Shown: positions 1-5,725 of the stretch, piece by piece | Position numbering within the stretch: the stretch's first letter is position 1 | How the letters are laid out: each line of letters starts with the position of its first letter | Assembly: GCA_018372555.1 (NCBI GenBank) | Contig: JAHAIU010000096.1 | Location: 1-9,978 of the forward strand | Direction of reading: 5' to 3' | From: Clostridium sp. | GTDB lineage: Bacteria; Bacillota; Clostridia; Clostridiales; Clostridiaceae | DNA: 9,978 bases | Notes under the pieces: model-generated | The model's database searches: none | The model's input: the letters and a program-made list of their open reading frames with translations, nothing else | What the model was told of the DNA's origin: nothing | Made by a program: the position numbers and the translations under genes

Positions 1-8
1 AGCCACCA
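1..8 (+). tRNA. possible 3' end of an upstream tRNA (partial)
   Basis: The first eight bases, agccacca, read as the end of a tRNA acceptor strand (agcc), an A discriminator and an encoded CCA. They lie 6 bases before a tRNA-Leu gene in a tRNA cluster whose other members also encode CCA. A tRNA with 5' end ggct, such as tRNA-Phe in many Firmicutes, would fit. The rest is outside the window, so the identity cannot be judged. Confidence 0.35.
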
Positions 9-14
9 ATATAT

Positions 15-98
15 GCAGATGTGGCGGAATTGGCAGACGCACTAGACTTAGGATCTAGCGCCTACGGCGTGGGGGTTCGACTCCCTTCATCTGCACCA
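15..98 (+). tRNA. tRNA-Leu (anticodon UAG)
   Basis: Decodes CUN leucine codons, mainly CUA. The 7-bp acceptor stem gcagatg (15-21) pairs with catctgc (88-94), followed by discriminator A95 and encoded CCA at 96-98. The anticodon stem is 42-46/54-58, with loop cttagga and anticodon TAG at 49-51. A long variable arm, typical of class II tRNAs, follows, then a T arm with the gttcga loop. The length of 84 nt including CCA fits tRNA-Leu. It is first of four complete tRNA genes here and lies only 4 bases before tRNA-Gly(GCC), so the two are probably co-transcribed and processed. Confidence 0.97.
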
Positions 99-102
99 AG
101 TT

Positions 103-177
103 GCGTGAGTGACTCAATGGTAGAGTGCCACCTTGCCAAGGTGGAAGTTGCGGGTTCGAGTCCCGTCTCGCGCTCCA
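103..177 (+). tRNA. tRNA-Gly (anticodon GCC)
   Basis: Decodes GGC/GGU glycine codons. The acceptor stem gcgtgag (103-109) pairs with ctcgcgc (167-173) with one G-U pair. The discriminator is T174, usual for bacterial glycine tRNA, and CCA is encoded at 175-177. The anticodon stem is ccacc/ggtgg (128-132/140-144), with loop ttgccaa and anticodon GCC at 135-137. The T arm cggg-ttcgagt-cccg is intact. It sits between tRNA-Leu and tRNA-Gly(UCC) in a tandem tRNA array. Confidence 0.97.
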
Positions 178-204
178 CTAATTAAAAATTATGTACAATA
201 ATAT

Positions 205-278
205 GCGGGTATCGTATATCGGTAATACTCCAGCCTTCCAAGCTGGCAAGGTGGGTTCGATTCCCACTACCCGCTCCA
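205..278 (+). tRNA. tRNA-Gly (anticodon UCC)
   Basis: Decodes GGA/GGG glycine codons. The acceptor stem gcgggta (205-211) pairs perfectly with tacccgc (268-274), with discriminator T275 and encoded CCA at 276-278. The anticodon stem is 230-234/242-246, and anticodon TCC is at 237-239. The adjacent terminator at 279-310 closes this part of the cluster. Confidence 0.97.
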
Positions 279-310
279 AAAAACAACTGAAATCAGTTGT
301 TTTTATTTTT
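279..310 (+). terminator. Rho-independent terminator after tRNA-Gly(UCC)
   Basis: The stem aaacaactg (281-289) pairs with cagttgttt (294-302) around an AAAT loop. It begins right after the CCA of tRNA-Gly(UCC) and runs into a T-rich tail (301-310). It separates the Leu-Gly-Gly transcript from the downstream tRNA-Arg gene, which therefore probably has its own promoter in 303-340. I could not assign that promoter. Confidence 0.85.
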
Positions 311-340
311 ATATAAAAACAGAAGAAAATATTAAGATAT

Positions 341-417
341 GCACCTATAGCTCAGTTGGATAGAGCGTTGGACTTCGAATCCAAGCGTCGCAGGTTCAAA
401 TCCTGTTAGGTGTACCA
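341..417 (+). tRNA. tRNA-Arg (anticodon UCG), integration target
   Basis: Decodes CGN arginine codons. The acceptor stem gcaccta (341-347) pairs with taggtgt (407-413), with a terminal G-U pair. The discriminator is A414 and encoded CCA is at 415-417. The anticodon stem is ttgga/tccaa (368-372/380-384) with loop cttcgaa and anticodon TCG at 375-377. The T arm lies at about 390-406. The gene is intact. It is the last chromosomal gene before a tyrosine integrase that points towards it, the usual arrangement when an element has recombined into a tRNA 3' end and restored it. The attachment core is probably within its 3' half, but the second copy would lie outside this window. Confidence 0.96.
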
Positions 418-425
418 AAGGCTAG

Positions 426-470
426 AAATACCGGGGATTTACGCAATGTAGATCTTCGGTATTTTATTTT
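426..470 (+). terminator. terminator-like hairpin after tRNA-Arg
   Basis: The stem aaataccg (426-433) pairs with cggtattt (457-464) around a 23-base loop, followed by the T-rich tail at 460-470. It lies 8 bases after the tRNA CCA end and would end the tRNA-Arg transcript. Because the element junction lies at or just before this point, this terminator may have been brought in by the element. Confidence 0.6.
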
Positions 471-491
471 ACTACAACCCTTACTACAACC
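469..491 (+). repeat. tandem TTACTACAACC repeats, candidate integrase arm sites
   Basis: TTACTACAACC occurs at 469-479 and again at 481-491, a 12-bp period. Bases 469-481 (TTACTACAACCCT) recur exactly, inverted, inside int at 734-746. Tyrosine integrases with an N-terminal arm-binding domain bind short direct repeats flanking the core site. The position between tRNA and int fits that role, which remains inferred. Confidence 0.5.
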
Positions 492-619
492 ATTAGAATT
501 TAATAGAGAATAAAAAAAGTTTGGTTTGACAGAAGCCACAAGTATAGCAAAAAAACCTAACTTTTCTAACCAACCTAATGTGACGCCAGTAATGTTGAGG
601 ACTCAGACATGATTAACAT

Positions 620-659
620 TTTTAAAATAAAAAAATAGAAGGTTAAAAAAATTAACCTT
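620..659 (-). terminator. Rho-independent terminator of the repressor-integrase transcript
   Basis: On the minus strand the stem AAGGTTAA (659-652) pairs with TTAACCTT (646-639) around a 5-base loop and is followed by a T-rich run (636-620). It begins 5 bases after the int stop codon (666-664). It is therefore well placed to end the leftward transcript before it reaches tRNA-Arg. Confidence 0.85.
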
Positions 660-663
660 GCTA

Positions 664-1812
664 TTAAAATATATTATTTATGGCTTCAAGAGCTTTATTT
701 TTTTGAGATTCCATAACCCAAGTATAAATATTTAGGGTTGTAGTAATATCTTTATGACCTAATAAATCAGATACAACTTTAGGCTGAACATTATTTTCGA
801 ATAATCTTGTAGCATAAGTATGTCTTAAACTATGAAATTTTATTGAATTAAGACCTGCTTTAACTAAAGATTTTTTGAATCTTCTATTTAGATTTGAAGG
901 ATCAATATAAGTACCTAATTCAGTAGGGAAAACTATATTATTATCAGTGTACATATCTCCTATGAAATTCTTAAATTCATTCTGCTTTTTCTGATGTAAT
1001 GCGAGTTCAGATAAAATATTATCTGGAATAGGCACAATACGATTTGACTTTTCTGTTTTTGGAGTATCCTGTACAATTATAGTCCACTTATCATCTATTT
1101 TTACACATTTAATATTTTTATTAACATTAACCATGCCATCTGTAATATCATCCCATGTTAGAGCTAATATTTCACCTAGACGTAATCCTGTACCTAATGC
1201 AAACATATAAATTAATCTATCTGAATTGTCTGTAGCAGTTAGATAATCTATGAATTTTTGCTGATCTTCTAAGCTTAAAACAGTTTTGTAATTATTGGTC
1301 TTAACTATCTTTGGAAGTTTAACTGTTCCAGATATACTCAAATCTCTTATATTTAAACCGCTGATATAAACAAAGTGCAAGAATGGTTTTATAATATTAT
1401 GTATTATTTTTATAGTATTAGCAGAAACATTTTCATTTTCTAAAGAGTTATAAAATTTCTGTAGATCAATTGCTTTTAATGATTTTATTTTTTTATTTTT
1501 TAAGTTTGAATTTCTAATATAAAGATTATAAACACCTTCATATCTGTTTTGTGTAGAAATTTTTTTATTTTTCAAATGAGTGTTATAAAACCAATCATAA
1601 AATAATGAGCCAAAAGTATTAGTGTTTGAAATATCAACGCCATTATATAAATCATTATGTATTTTATCTAATTTCTTTTTTAATTCTGCTGCACTTCTTG
1701 CACAAACATGTTTTCTATTACGTTTTCCATTTGATTTACGAGGAAGTTCTACTACTTCGTAAAAGTATTCAACTCCATCAATCAATCTCTTCTTGTACGT
1801 TGTTCTTGCCAT
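664..1812 (-). CDS. int: site-specific tyrosine recombinase (integrase)
   Basis: Catalyses integration and excision of the element at tRNA-Arg. The 382-aa length is normal for phage and ICE integrases. Residues 1-60 form a basic N-terminal arm-binding-type domain, residues about 65-155 the SAM-like core-binding domain, and about 175-370 the catalytic domain. The catalytic set is complete: R211 (GTGLRLGE), a Lys at K252 or K255 in the TPKTEK turn, H327 and R330 (FHSLRHTYATR), H353 (LGH) and nucleophile Y363. ATG at 1812 is preceded by a GAGG site (1824-1821) that overlaps the stop codon of the repressor gene. The two genes are 10 bases apart, so int is probably co-transcribed with the repressor and translationally linked to it. 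The gene points at the target tRNA and ends at its own terminator. Confidence 0.95.
   Translation of the reverse strand: MARTTYKKRLIDGVEYFYEVVELPRKSNGKRNRKHVCARSAAELKKKLDKIHNDLYNGVDISNTNTFGSLFYDWFYNTHLKNKKISTQNRYEGVYNLYIRNSNLKNKKIKSLKAIDLQKFYNSLENENVSANTIKIIHNIIKPFLHFVYISGLNIRDLSISGTVKLPKIVKTNNYKTVLSLEDQQKFIDYLTATDNSDRLIYMFALGTGLRLGEILALTWDDITDGMVNVNKNIKCVKIDDKWTIIVQDTPKTEKSNRIVPIPDNILSELALHQKKQNEFKNFIGDMYTDNNIVFPTELGTYIDPSNLNRRFKKSLVKAGLNSIKFHSLRHTYATRLFENNVQPKVVSDLLGHKDITTTLNIYTWVMESQKNKALEAINNIF
734..746 (-). repeat. inverted third copy of the TTACTACAACC motif inside int
   Basis: On the minus strand, bases 746-734 read TTACTACAACCCT, identical over 13 bases to 469-481. The copy lies in codons 356-360 (I-T-T-T-L) of int, just before the catalytic tyrosine, and includes an ACC codon that is uncommon in such AT-rich genes. 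It may be an arm-type integrase site embedded in the coding sequence. Confidence 0.4.
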
Positions 1813-1822
1813 TTAGATTACC

Positions 1823-2371
1823 TCATTTATTTTTAGCATCATCTTCTACTATTTCCAAGTCTGGTTTCAATACACTTGCATAATCTTCAGAGTTTTCAAC
1901 AAAGCTCATAGCAGTCTGTATTAGATTATCAATAGAAGACATAAGTACATTAAACTTGCTAGGTGTAAATTCAACATAATCAATCATTATTATTGCTTCT
2001 TCTGGATAAGTAGCCGAAAAAAATTCAACTTTATATCCAAGTGCTGCAAAAAAGTTTTGAGCTGCAATCCATTTATTATATCTAATATCAAAATCAATAT
2101 AATCAGCTTGATATCCAAAAGGATTATCTATGTTTTCTCCAGTATATATATAGTTTATTGTTAGTCCTAAAATAGGACATAACTTAAATAGAATATCATG
2201 AGGAAATGAACGTTTAGCATTTTCATAATTAGTATATGCAGCAGTTGAGACATTAAGTATATTCGCAATTTCTTTTTGAGTAAATCCATTTTCAATACGC
2301 CCTTTTTTTATTCTCGCTGCAATTTTATGCTCAAGCTCTGAAAGTCCTATGTTTTTATTACTATCATTCAA
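1823..2371 (-). CDS. Cro/C1-family (Xre-type HTH) repressor, TTG start
   Basis: Probable master repressor of the element. From the TTG at 2371 the product is 182 aa. Residues about 14-70 form a lambda-repressor-type HTH: the segment RIENGFTQKEIANILNVS carries the FTQKEIA helix, the turn and the recognition helix, followed by AAYTNYENAKR. The C-terminal 100 residues are acidic and unrecognised, with no Ser-Lys S24/LexA peptidase signature, so classical RecA-driven self-cleavage is not supported. An ATG in the same frame at 2434 would add 21 residues but has no ribosome site, whereas AAAGGAGG lies 8 bases before the TTG. It is transcribed away from the xis-primase operon and upstream of int, and probably binds the repeats in 2419-2512. 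Confidence 0.85.
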   Translation of the reverse strand: MNDSNKNIGLSELEHKIAARIKKGRIENGFTQKEIANILNVSTAAYTNYENAKRSFPHDILFKLCPILGLTINYIYTGENIDNPFGYQADYIDFDIRYNKWIAAQNFFAALGYKVEFFSATYPEEAIIMIDYVEFTPSKFNVLMSSIDNLIQTAMSFVENSEDYASVLKPDLEIVEDDAKNK

Positions 2372-2379
2372 GATAATAA

Positions 2380-2387
2380 CCTCCTTT
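2380..2387 (-). promoter_or_regulatory. strong ribosome binding site that sets the TTG start of the repressor
   Basis: On the minus strand, bases 2387-2380 read AAAGGAGG, a near-perfect Shine-Dalgarno sequence, with 8 bases to the TTG at 2371-2369. No comparable site precedes the longer ATG start at 2434. Confidence 0.85.
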
Positions 2388-2418
2388 AGATAAGATAATA
2401 CTATATTAGCATATAAAC

Positions 2419-2512
2419 AAACAAAATGATACATTTTTTATTGACAATATTTCAAAACGATATTATTATAATAACAAAATGAAATAAAAAATTTATATAT
2501 ATTTCATTTCGA
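2419..2512. promoter_or_regulatory. cluster of operator-like half-sites in the divergent control region
   Basis: Variants of TTTCATTTTG recur in both orientations. They are atcattttgtt (minus, 2429-2419), tttcaaaacga (plus, 2450-2460), tttcattttgt (minus, 2484-2474) and tttcatttcga (plus, 2502-2512). The second lies between the -35 and -10 of the rightward promoter. Copies three and four form an exact 10-bp inverted repeat, AAATGAAATA at 2477-2486 and TATTTCATTT at 2500-2509. This is the expected address of the repressor, and possibly of the small HTH protein. The low-complexity AT background means some matches may be chance. Confidence 0.5.
2441..2469 (+). promoter_or_regulatory. sigma-A promoter of the xis-like/primase operon
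   Basis: A perfect -35 TTGACA (2441-2446) and a -10 TATTAT (2464-2469, 5 of 6 matches) are separated by the ideal 17 bases. They drive the rightward operon starting at 2535, with transcription expected near 2476. The spacer contains an operator-like repeat (2450-2460), so repressor binding would block polymerase directly. No equally clear leftward promoter for the repressor was found. Confidence 0.8.
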
Positions 2513-2534
2513 AACTACAAAAGAGGAGATAAAA

Positions 2535-2717
2535 ATGGAAAAGAATATTTTAAACATTAAAGAAGTACAGAAGTTATTAGGAATAGGGAGGTGCTCAACA
2601 TTAGAACTATTTCATAATGTTAAATTTCCAAGTTTTAAACTAGCAAACAAATGGTTTGTGAAATATGAAGACTTAATGAGTTATTTAGATACTTTAAAAG
2701 ATGGAGAAGCCGTTTAA
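2535..2717 (+). CDS. small excisionase/MerR-like HTH protein
   Basis: A 60-aa winged-HTH protein of the helix-turn-helix-17/excisionase type. The helix pair NIKEVQKLLGI is followed by a wing-like segment, FPSFKLANKWFVKYEDL, and a short terminal helix. Such proteins act as recombination directionality factors (Xis) or as small transcription regulators (AlpA-like). Which role applies here is not decidable from sequence. The ribosome site GAGGAG (2523-2528) precedes the ATG. It is the first gene of the rightward operon and its stop TAA overlaps the primase ATG by one base (TAATG), so primase translation is probably coupled to it. Induction would then deliver excision and replication functions together. 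Confidence 0.8.
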   Translation: MEKNILNIKEVQKLLGIGRCSTLELFHNVKFPSFKLANKWFVKYEDLMSYLDTLKDGEAV

Positions 2718-4930
2718 TGAGGTATGAAGAAATAATTGGAAGGTTTAATGTTGTTAGAAATAATAATGATAAATGTATGTGCAGATGTCCAGCTCATAAT
2801 GATAGGATAGCGAGTTTATCAATAACATATAACAGAGCTGATAAGAAAACGCTTATGAAGTGTGGTGCAGGATGTGAGACTAATGATGTTTTAGAATGTG
2901 TAGGGTTAAGCATATCAGATTTATTTGATGAAACATTAGAAGAAAAAGAAAAATTTAATTATAAAGATGGGTTTAAAAGCTATAATGATATAATTAGGTA
3001 TTTAAAAGAGAATCCAATTGGGACAGATGAAATATCAAATATTTATAAATTTAAGGATGAAAATGGAAAGATTGTTTATCTGAAAATAAGAACTAAAGAA
3101 AAGAAGTTTCTGCATGTAAGATTAATTGAAAATAATTTAGTATGGGGACTTAAAGGTGGAGAATATTATGAAACTTTTGAAGGCTCAAATATATTTTCAT
3201 CAAATATAAAAAATACTAAAAAAATACTGTGTAAAGAGCAGAATAAAGTTTTATATAATCTTGATTATGTAATTAAAGGAATAAGAGAAGATAAAACAAT
3301 TTATATAGTTGAGGGAGAAAAGGATGCAGATAATTTAATAAAAAATGATTTAATAGCAACTACAACATCAACAGGTGGTGGAGCTGGTAAAGATAAATGG
3401 AATGATGGCTATAGTCAGTATTTTAAAGGTGCAAAAGTAGTTATTTTGCCAGACAACGATAAAAGTGGGATTGAATTTGCTAAACAAGTTGAGGAATCCA
3501 TTTTAAATTATTGCTATAGAGTAAAAACATTAATTATAAGTGATAAAGAAAAAGGTGATATATCAGATTGGTTTGAAGAAGGGAATCATGTAGCACAATT
3601 ATTTGAGAAATTAAAAGAAGTATCACCTAAATATGCAAAATGGTATAACGTGAGTAAGAATGGAAAAGTAACACTTAATAGAAACAGACTTACACATCAT
3701 CTATCATTGCAATGGGATTATCTAGTTGCAAGTAATGGAGTAATGAATGGTATATTTCATATGTATAAGGATGGTGCTTATATACCAATATATAGATTAG
3801 AACCATATATAAAGCCGTATATATACATAGATAATCAATCCCCGGATGCTGTAAGGAGTATTGCTGATGGTCTTAGGCAAATTCAATCAGTAGAGTTTGA
3901 TGTACTTCATGGGGATGAGAGTATTATTAATTTAAAGAATGGATTATATGATTTAAAAAATAATATTTTAAAACCACATAGTAAAGAGTATGTGTCAAGT
4001 GTTCAACTGAAATGTAATTATAATGAGAATCCCTATAATGCAGGTAAATGGGATAAGTATATTAAAGACCTTACACAAGGAAATGAAGAAAGTATATTAT
4101 TTTTACAAGAAGTTGCAGGAGCTATATTGTCTAATATTAAGGGTTTTAGATTAAAATCTATTATAGGATTACAGGGCAAAGGTGACTCTGGGAAAACTCA
4201 ATTTTTTAATATAATCGGAAAGATTTTGGGTAATGATTTAGTCGGAACAGCATCATTGCAGAAATTATCAAACTCACAGTTTATAGGCAGCTCTATATAT
4301 GGTAAGAGAATAGTTTTTGATGGAGATTTACCATCTGATCCATTATCAAATGTAGATGTAATAAAAAAGTTATCTGGTGGAGATATTATTTCAATTGAAT
4401 TTAAAGGGGTTGATAGTTTTAATTATAGATTTCCAGGCATCATAGTATTTGCTTGTAATGATATGCCCTATTTGGGAAATGACAAGGGAGAACATTTTTA
4501 TAATAGATTTAATATATTGCAATGTAATAACGTAATATCTAAGAGTGAACAAAATCCATTTTTAGCTGATGAAATATTCGAAGAAGAGAGTGAATATGTA
4601 TTTAAATGGGCTTTAGAAGGACTTAGAAGAGTGATAGCTAATGGATATAAGTTTACAGAAACAAAGGTTATATCGAATTTAAGGGAAAATATAAAGAATG
4701 AGCAGGATAGCGTAAGAGCATTTATAACAAATAATTTTGAAATTACTAATAATCATGATGATAAAATTATACTTTCTGCTTTATTTAATCAATACGATGT
4801 ATTCTGCATGGAAGAAGGATATAACGCTTGTAAAAGAAAATCATTTAGAAGTAAGCTTGAAGTATTTTATAATTTAAAAATAACAAAACCACAAAATAAA
4901 GAAACGATTCATGGAATTATGATTAAATAA
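2717..4930 (+). CDS. replication primase-helicase (zinc finger, TOPRIM, D5/SF3 ATPase)
   Basis: A 737-aa protein likely to open the origin and prime DNA synthesis of the excised element. Domains in order: a CHC2-like zinc-binding site (C22/C24, CPAH with H27, C49, C53); a TOPRIM catalytic domain with EGEKD (E199) and PDND (D246, D248); a linker/D5_N region around 320-460; and an SF3-type AAA+ helicase. The helicase has Walker A GKGDSGKT (487-494), Walker B-like IVFDGD, sensor residue N581 in ACND, and arginine finger R597 in FYNRF. This architecture is typical of phage, plasmid and satellite (P4-alpha or PICI-like) replication proteins, and the key motifs are all intact. The start codon overlaps the previous stop, and no separate ribosome site is obvious. 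Origin repeats were not recognised nearby. Confidence 0.92.
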   Translation: MRYEEIIGRFNVVRNNNDKCMCRCPAHNDRIASLSITYNRADKKTLMKCGAGCETNDVLECVGLSISDLFDETLEEKEKFNYKDGFKSYNDIIRYLKENPIGTDEISNIYKFKDENGKIVYLKIRTKEKKFLHVRLIENNLVWGLKGGEYYETFEGSNIFSSNIKNTKKILCKEQNKVLYNLDYVIKGIREDKTIYIVEGEKDADNLIKNDLIATTTSTGGGAGKDKWNDGYSQYFKGAKVVILPDNDKSGIEFAKQVEESILNYCYRVKTLIISDKEKGDISDWFEEGNHVAQLFEKLKEVSPKYAKWYNVSKNGKVTLNRNRLTHHLSLQWDYLVASNGVMNGIFHMYKDGAYIPIYRLEPYIKPYIYIDNQSPDAVRSIADGLRQIQSVEFDVLHGDESIINLKNGLYDLKNNILKPHSKEYVSSVQLKCNYNENPYNAGKWDKYIKDLTQGNEESILFLQEVAGAILSNIKGFRLKSIIGLQGKGDSGKTQFFNIIGKILGNDLVGTASLQKLSNSQFIGSSIYGKRIVFDGDLPSDPLSNVDVIKKLSGGDIISIEFKGVDSFNYRFPGIIVFACNDMPYLGNDKGEHFYNRFNILQCNNVISKSEQNPFLADEIFEEESEYVFKWALEGLRRVIANGYKFTETKVISNLRENIKNEQDSVRAFITNNFEITNNHDDKIILSALFNQYDVFCMEEGYNACKRKSFRSKLEVFYNLKITKPQNKETIHGIMIK

Positions 4931-4935
4931 AAAAA

Positions 4936-4958
4936 TAGCGTTTCGCAAGGAAACACTA
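4936..4958. other. hairpin after the primase gene
   Basis: Bases tagcgtttc (4936-4944) pair with gaaacacta (4950-4958) with one C-A mismatch and loop gcaag. The T-rich tail is on the minus-strand side (4935-4925), so it resembles a terminator for antisense transcription. On the plus strand there is an A-run before it and no T-run after it, so read-through into the 133-aa gene is expected. Confidence 0.5.
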
Positions 4959-5010
4959 TAAGTCACAATTAGTAGTTTAAATGATTAAGACATATGATGT
5001 CAAGAAAAAT

Positions 5011-5016
5011 TATAAT
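5011..5016 (+). promoter_or_regulatory. possible -10 element before the 133-aa gene
   Basis: A perfect TATAAT lies 31 bases before the ATG at 5048, but no good -35 is seen at the right distance. A small dyad, gacat/atgtc (4989-4993/4997-5001), sits just upstream. It could be a weak internal or activator-dependent promoter. The gene may equally be read from the upstream operon promoter. Confidence 0.3.
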
Positions 5017-5047
5017 AAATAACAAAAGATAAGAGGAGAAAAGTAAT

Positions 5048-5449
5048 ATGGAGATTGAACAATGTGTATTAGATAGAATAAATGTTGTAGAAGGAGAAAA
5101 AATAACAGAAAACCTTCCGATACTATATGAATTTTTCTTAGATCAAGGATATAGATGGATTAGAAAACAGATTAATTATTTATATAGTAGTGAAGATATT
5201 CTGGAACTGATAAAGTATATTATAGATGCAGATATAAGCAATCTAGATTTGAAATATTGTATGTATATGCTTGGAATTGAGGGTGACATTCTTCAAGATG
5301 GCACTGCATATTATCCAATAAAAAAGGAATGGTACTATAAAATTAAACAATGGGCTGATGAAATAAAAGATAGAAGCAGAGCAGAGGAAAAATATAAAAG
5401 AATGAAAGAACAGATATGTGCAGGCACGCTTAATTACAGATTTATTTAA
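5048..5449 (+). CDS. hypothetical protein, 133 aa, end of the replication operon
   Basis: I do not recognise this protein. It is soluble-looking, with no signal peptide or membrane segment. It is acidic and rich in aromatic residues in the N-terminal 100 residues (for example FFLDQGYRWIRKQINYLY). It then becomes a charged helix (DRSRAEEKYKRMKEQI) and ends in NYRFI. A good ribosome site, GAGGAG (5033-5038), lies 9 bases before the ATG. It follows the primase by 117 bases in the same direction and is followed by the strong terminator at 5470-5541, so it belongs to the replication/early module. A regulatory, replication-accessory or anti-phage role would be speculation. Confidence 0.7.
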   Translation: MEIEQCVLDRINVVEGEKITENLPILYEFFLDQGYRWIRKQINYLYSSEDILELIKYIIDADISNLDLKYCMYMLGIEGDILQDGTAYYPIKKEWYYKIKQWADEIKDRSRAEEKYKRMKEQICAGTLNYRFI

Positions 5450-5462
5450 AAAGTATTAGAAG
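5450..5462 (+). repeat. 13-bp direct repeat, left copy
   Basis: AAAGTATTAGAAG directly follows the stop codon of the 133-aa gene. The same 13 bases recur at 5713-5725. The two copies bracket the intergenic region between the element backbone and the cargo operon, and may mark an old recombination or cargo-exchange boundary. Confidence 0.6.
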
Positions 5463-5469
5463 TTAATAT

Positions 5470-5541
5470 ATCTGAATCATTATTAAAGCATCATTAAGAT
5501 ACAAACTTAATGGAATGCTTGGTGATGGTTCAGATTTTTTT
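5470..5541 (+). terminator. long Rho-independent terminator ending the replication operon
   Basis: An outer 11-bp stem (5470-5480 with 5525-5535, including a G-U pair) continues after a small internal loop. An inner stem follows: AAGCAT 5486-5491 with ATGCTT 5515-5520, then CATTAAG 5492-5498 with CTTAATG 5506-5512. The structure ends in seven T residues (5535-5541). It insulates the replication operon from the cargo operon. Confidence 0.85.
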
Positions 5542-5664
5542 GCTTATTTAATAGAGCTAGTGGGGGAAATATATTTTTTTTGAATTGTGTTCATAGAACA
5601 TAAGGAGCAGTAGTAATTATATTTTTTCCCTAAATGGGTTTTTTAGATAACTTGAAAATAATAT

Positions 5665-5699
5665 TTGTTTTTGTAATTTATGTAAAAACAATGTAATAT
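5665..5699 (+). promoter_or_regulatory. candidate promoter with embedded 8-bp inverted repeat for the cargo operon
   Basis: TTGTAA (5671-5676) and TAATAT (5694-5699) have 17-base spacing and would serve as -35 and -10, each with 4 of 6 matches. The perfect inverted repeat TTGTTTTT (5665-5672) / AAAAACAA (5684-5691), with an 11-base centre, overlaps the -35 and the spacer. It could be an operator or a leader structure. A second -10-like TATAAT is at 5707-5712 without a matching -35. Confidence 0.4.
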
Positions 5700-5712
5700 A
5701 TAAGTATATAAT

Positions 5713-5725
5713 AAAGTATTAGAAG
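5713..5725 (+). repeat. 13-bp direct repeat, right copy
   Basis: AAAGTATTAGAAG, identical to 5450-5462. This copy ends inside the ribosome binding region (AAGGTGAG, 5723-5730) of the nuclease gene. Confidence 0.6.

Larger units (their letters stand above)
418..663. other. non-coding junction between tRNA-Arg and integrase
   Basis: No credible gene is present. The stretch holds the tRNA-Arg terminator (426-470), two copies of an 11-bp direct repeat (469-491), an imperfect inverted repeat (515-527 against 553-565, 12 of 13 pairs, one T-T mismatch) and the integrase terminator (620-659). It also contains short recurring AACCTA/TAACC words at 555-577. In elements of this kind the interval between a tRNA and the int stop codon carries the integrase and Xis binding sites of the attachment region. 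That role is inferred here. Confidence 0.6.

Noticed and set aside
1626..1883. Plus-strand open frame of 85 codons opposite int and the repressor
   Set aside because: It is the reverse-strand shadow of two well-supported genes, has no ribosome site and no recognisable motifs.
2371..2434. ATG at 2434 as the repressor start
   Set aside because: No Shine-Dalgarno sequence precedes it, the added residues are hydrophobic and untypical of this family, and a strong site precedes TTG at 2371.
5631..5646. CCC...GGG followed by T-run as a terminator
   Set aside because: Only three base pairs can form, so it is not a credible hairpin.
5634..5696. A 20-residue hydrophobic peptide frame (ATG to TAA) in the leader of the nuclease gene, reminiscent of a small toxin or leader peptide
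   Set aside because: There is no ribosome binding site before the ATG, and the hydrophobicity follows from the AT-rich sequence. It would also overlap the promoter candidate.
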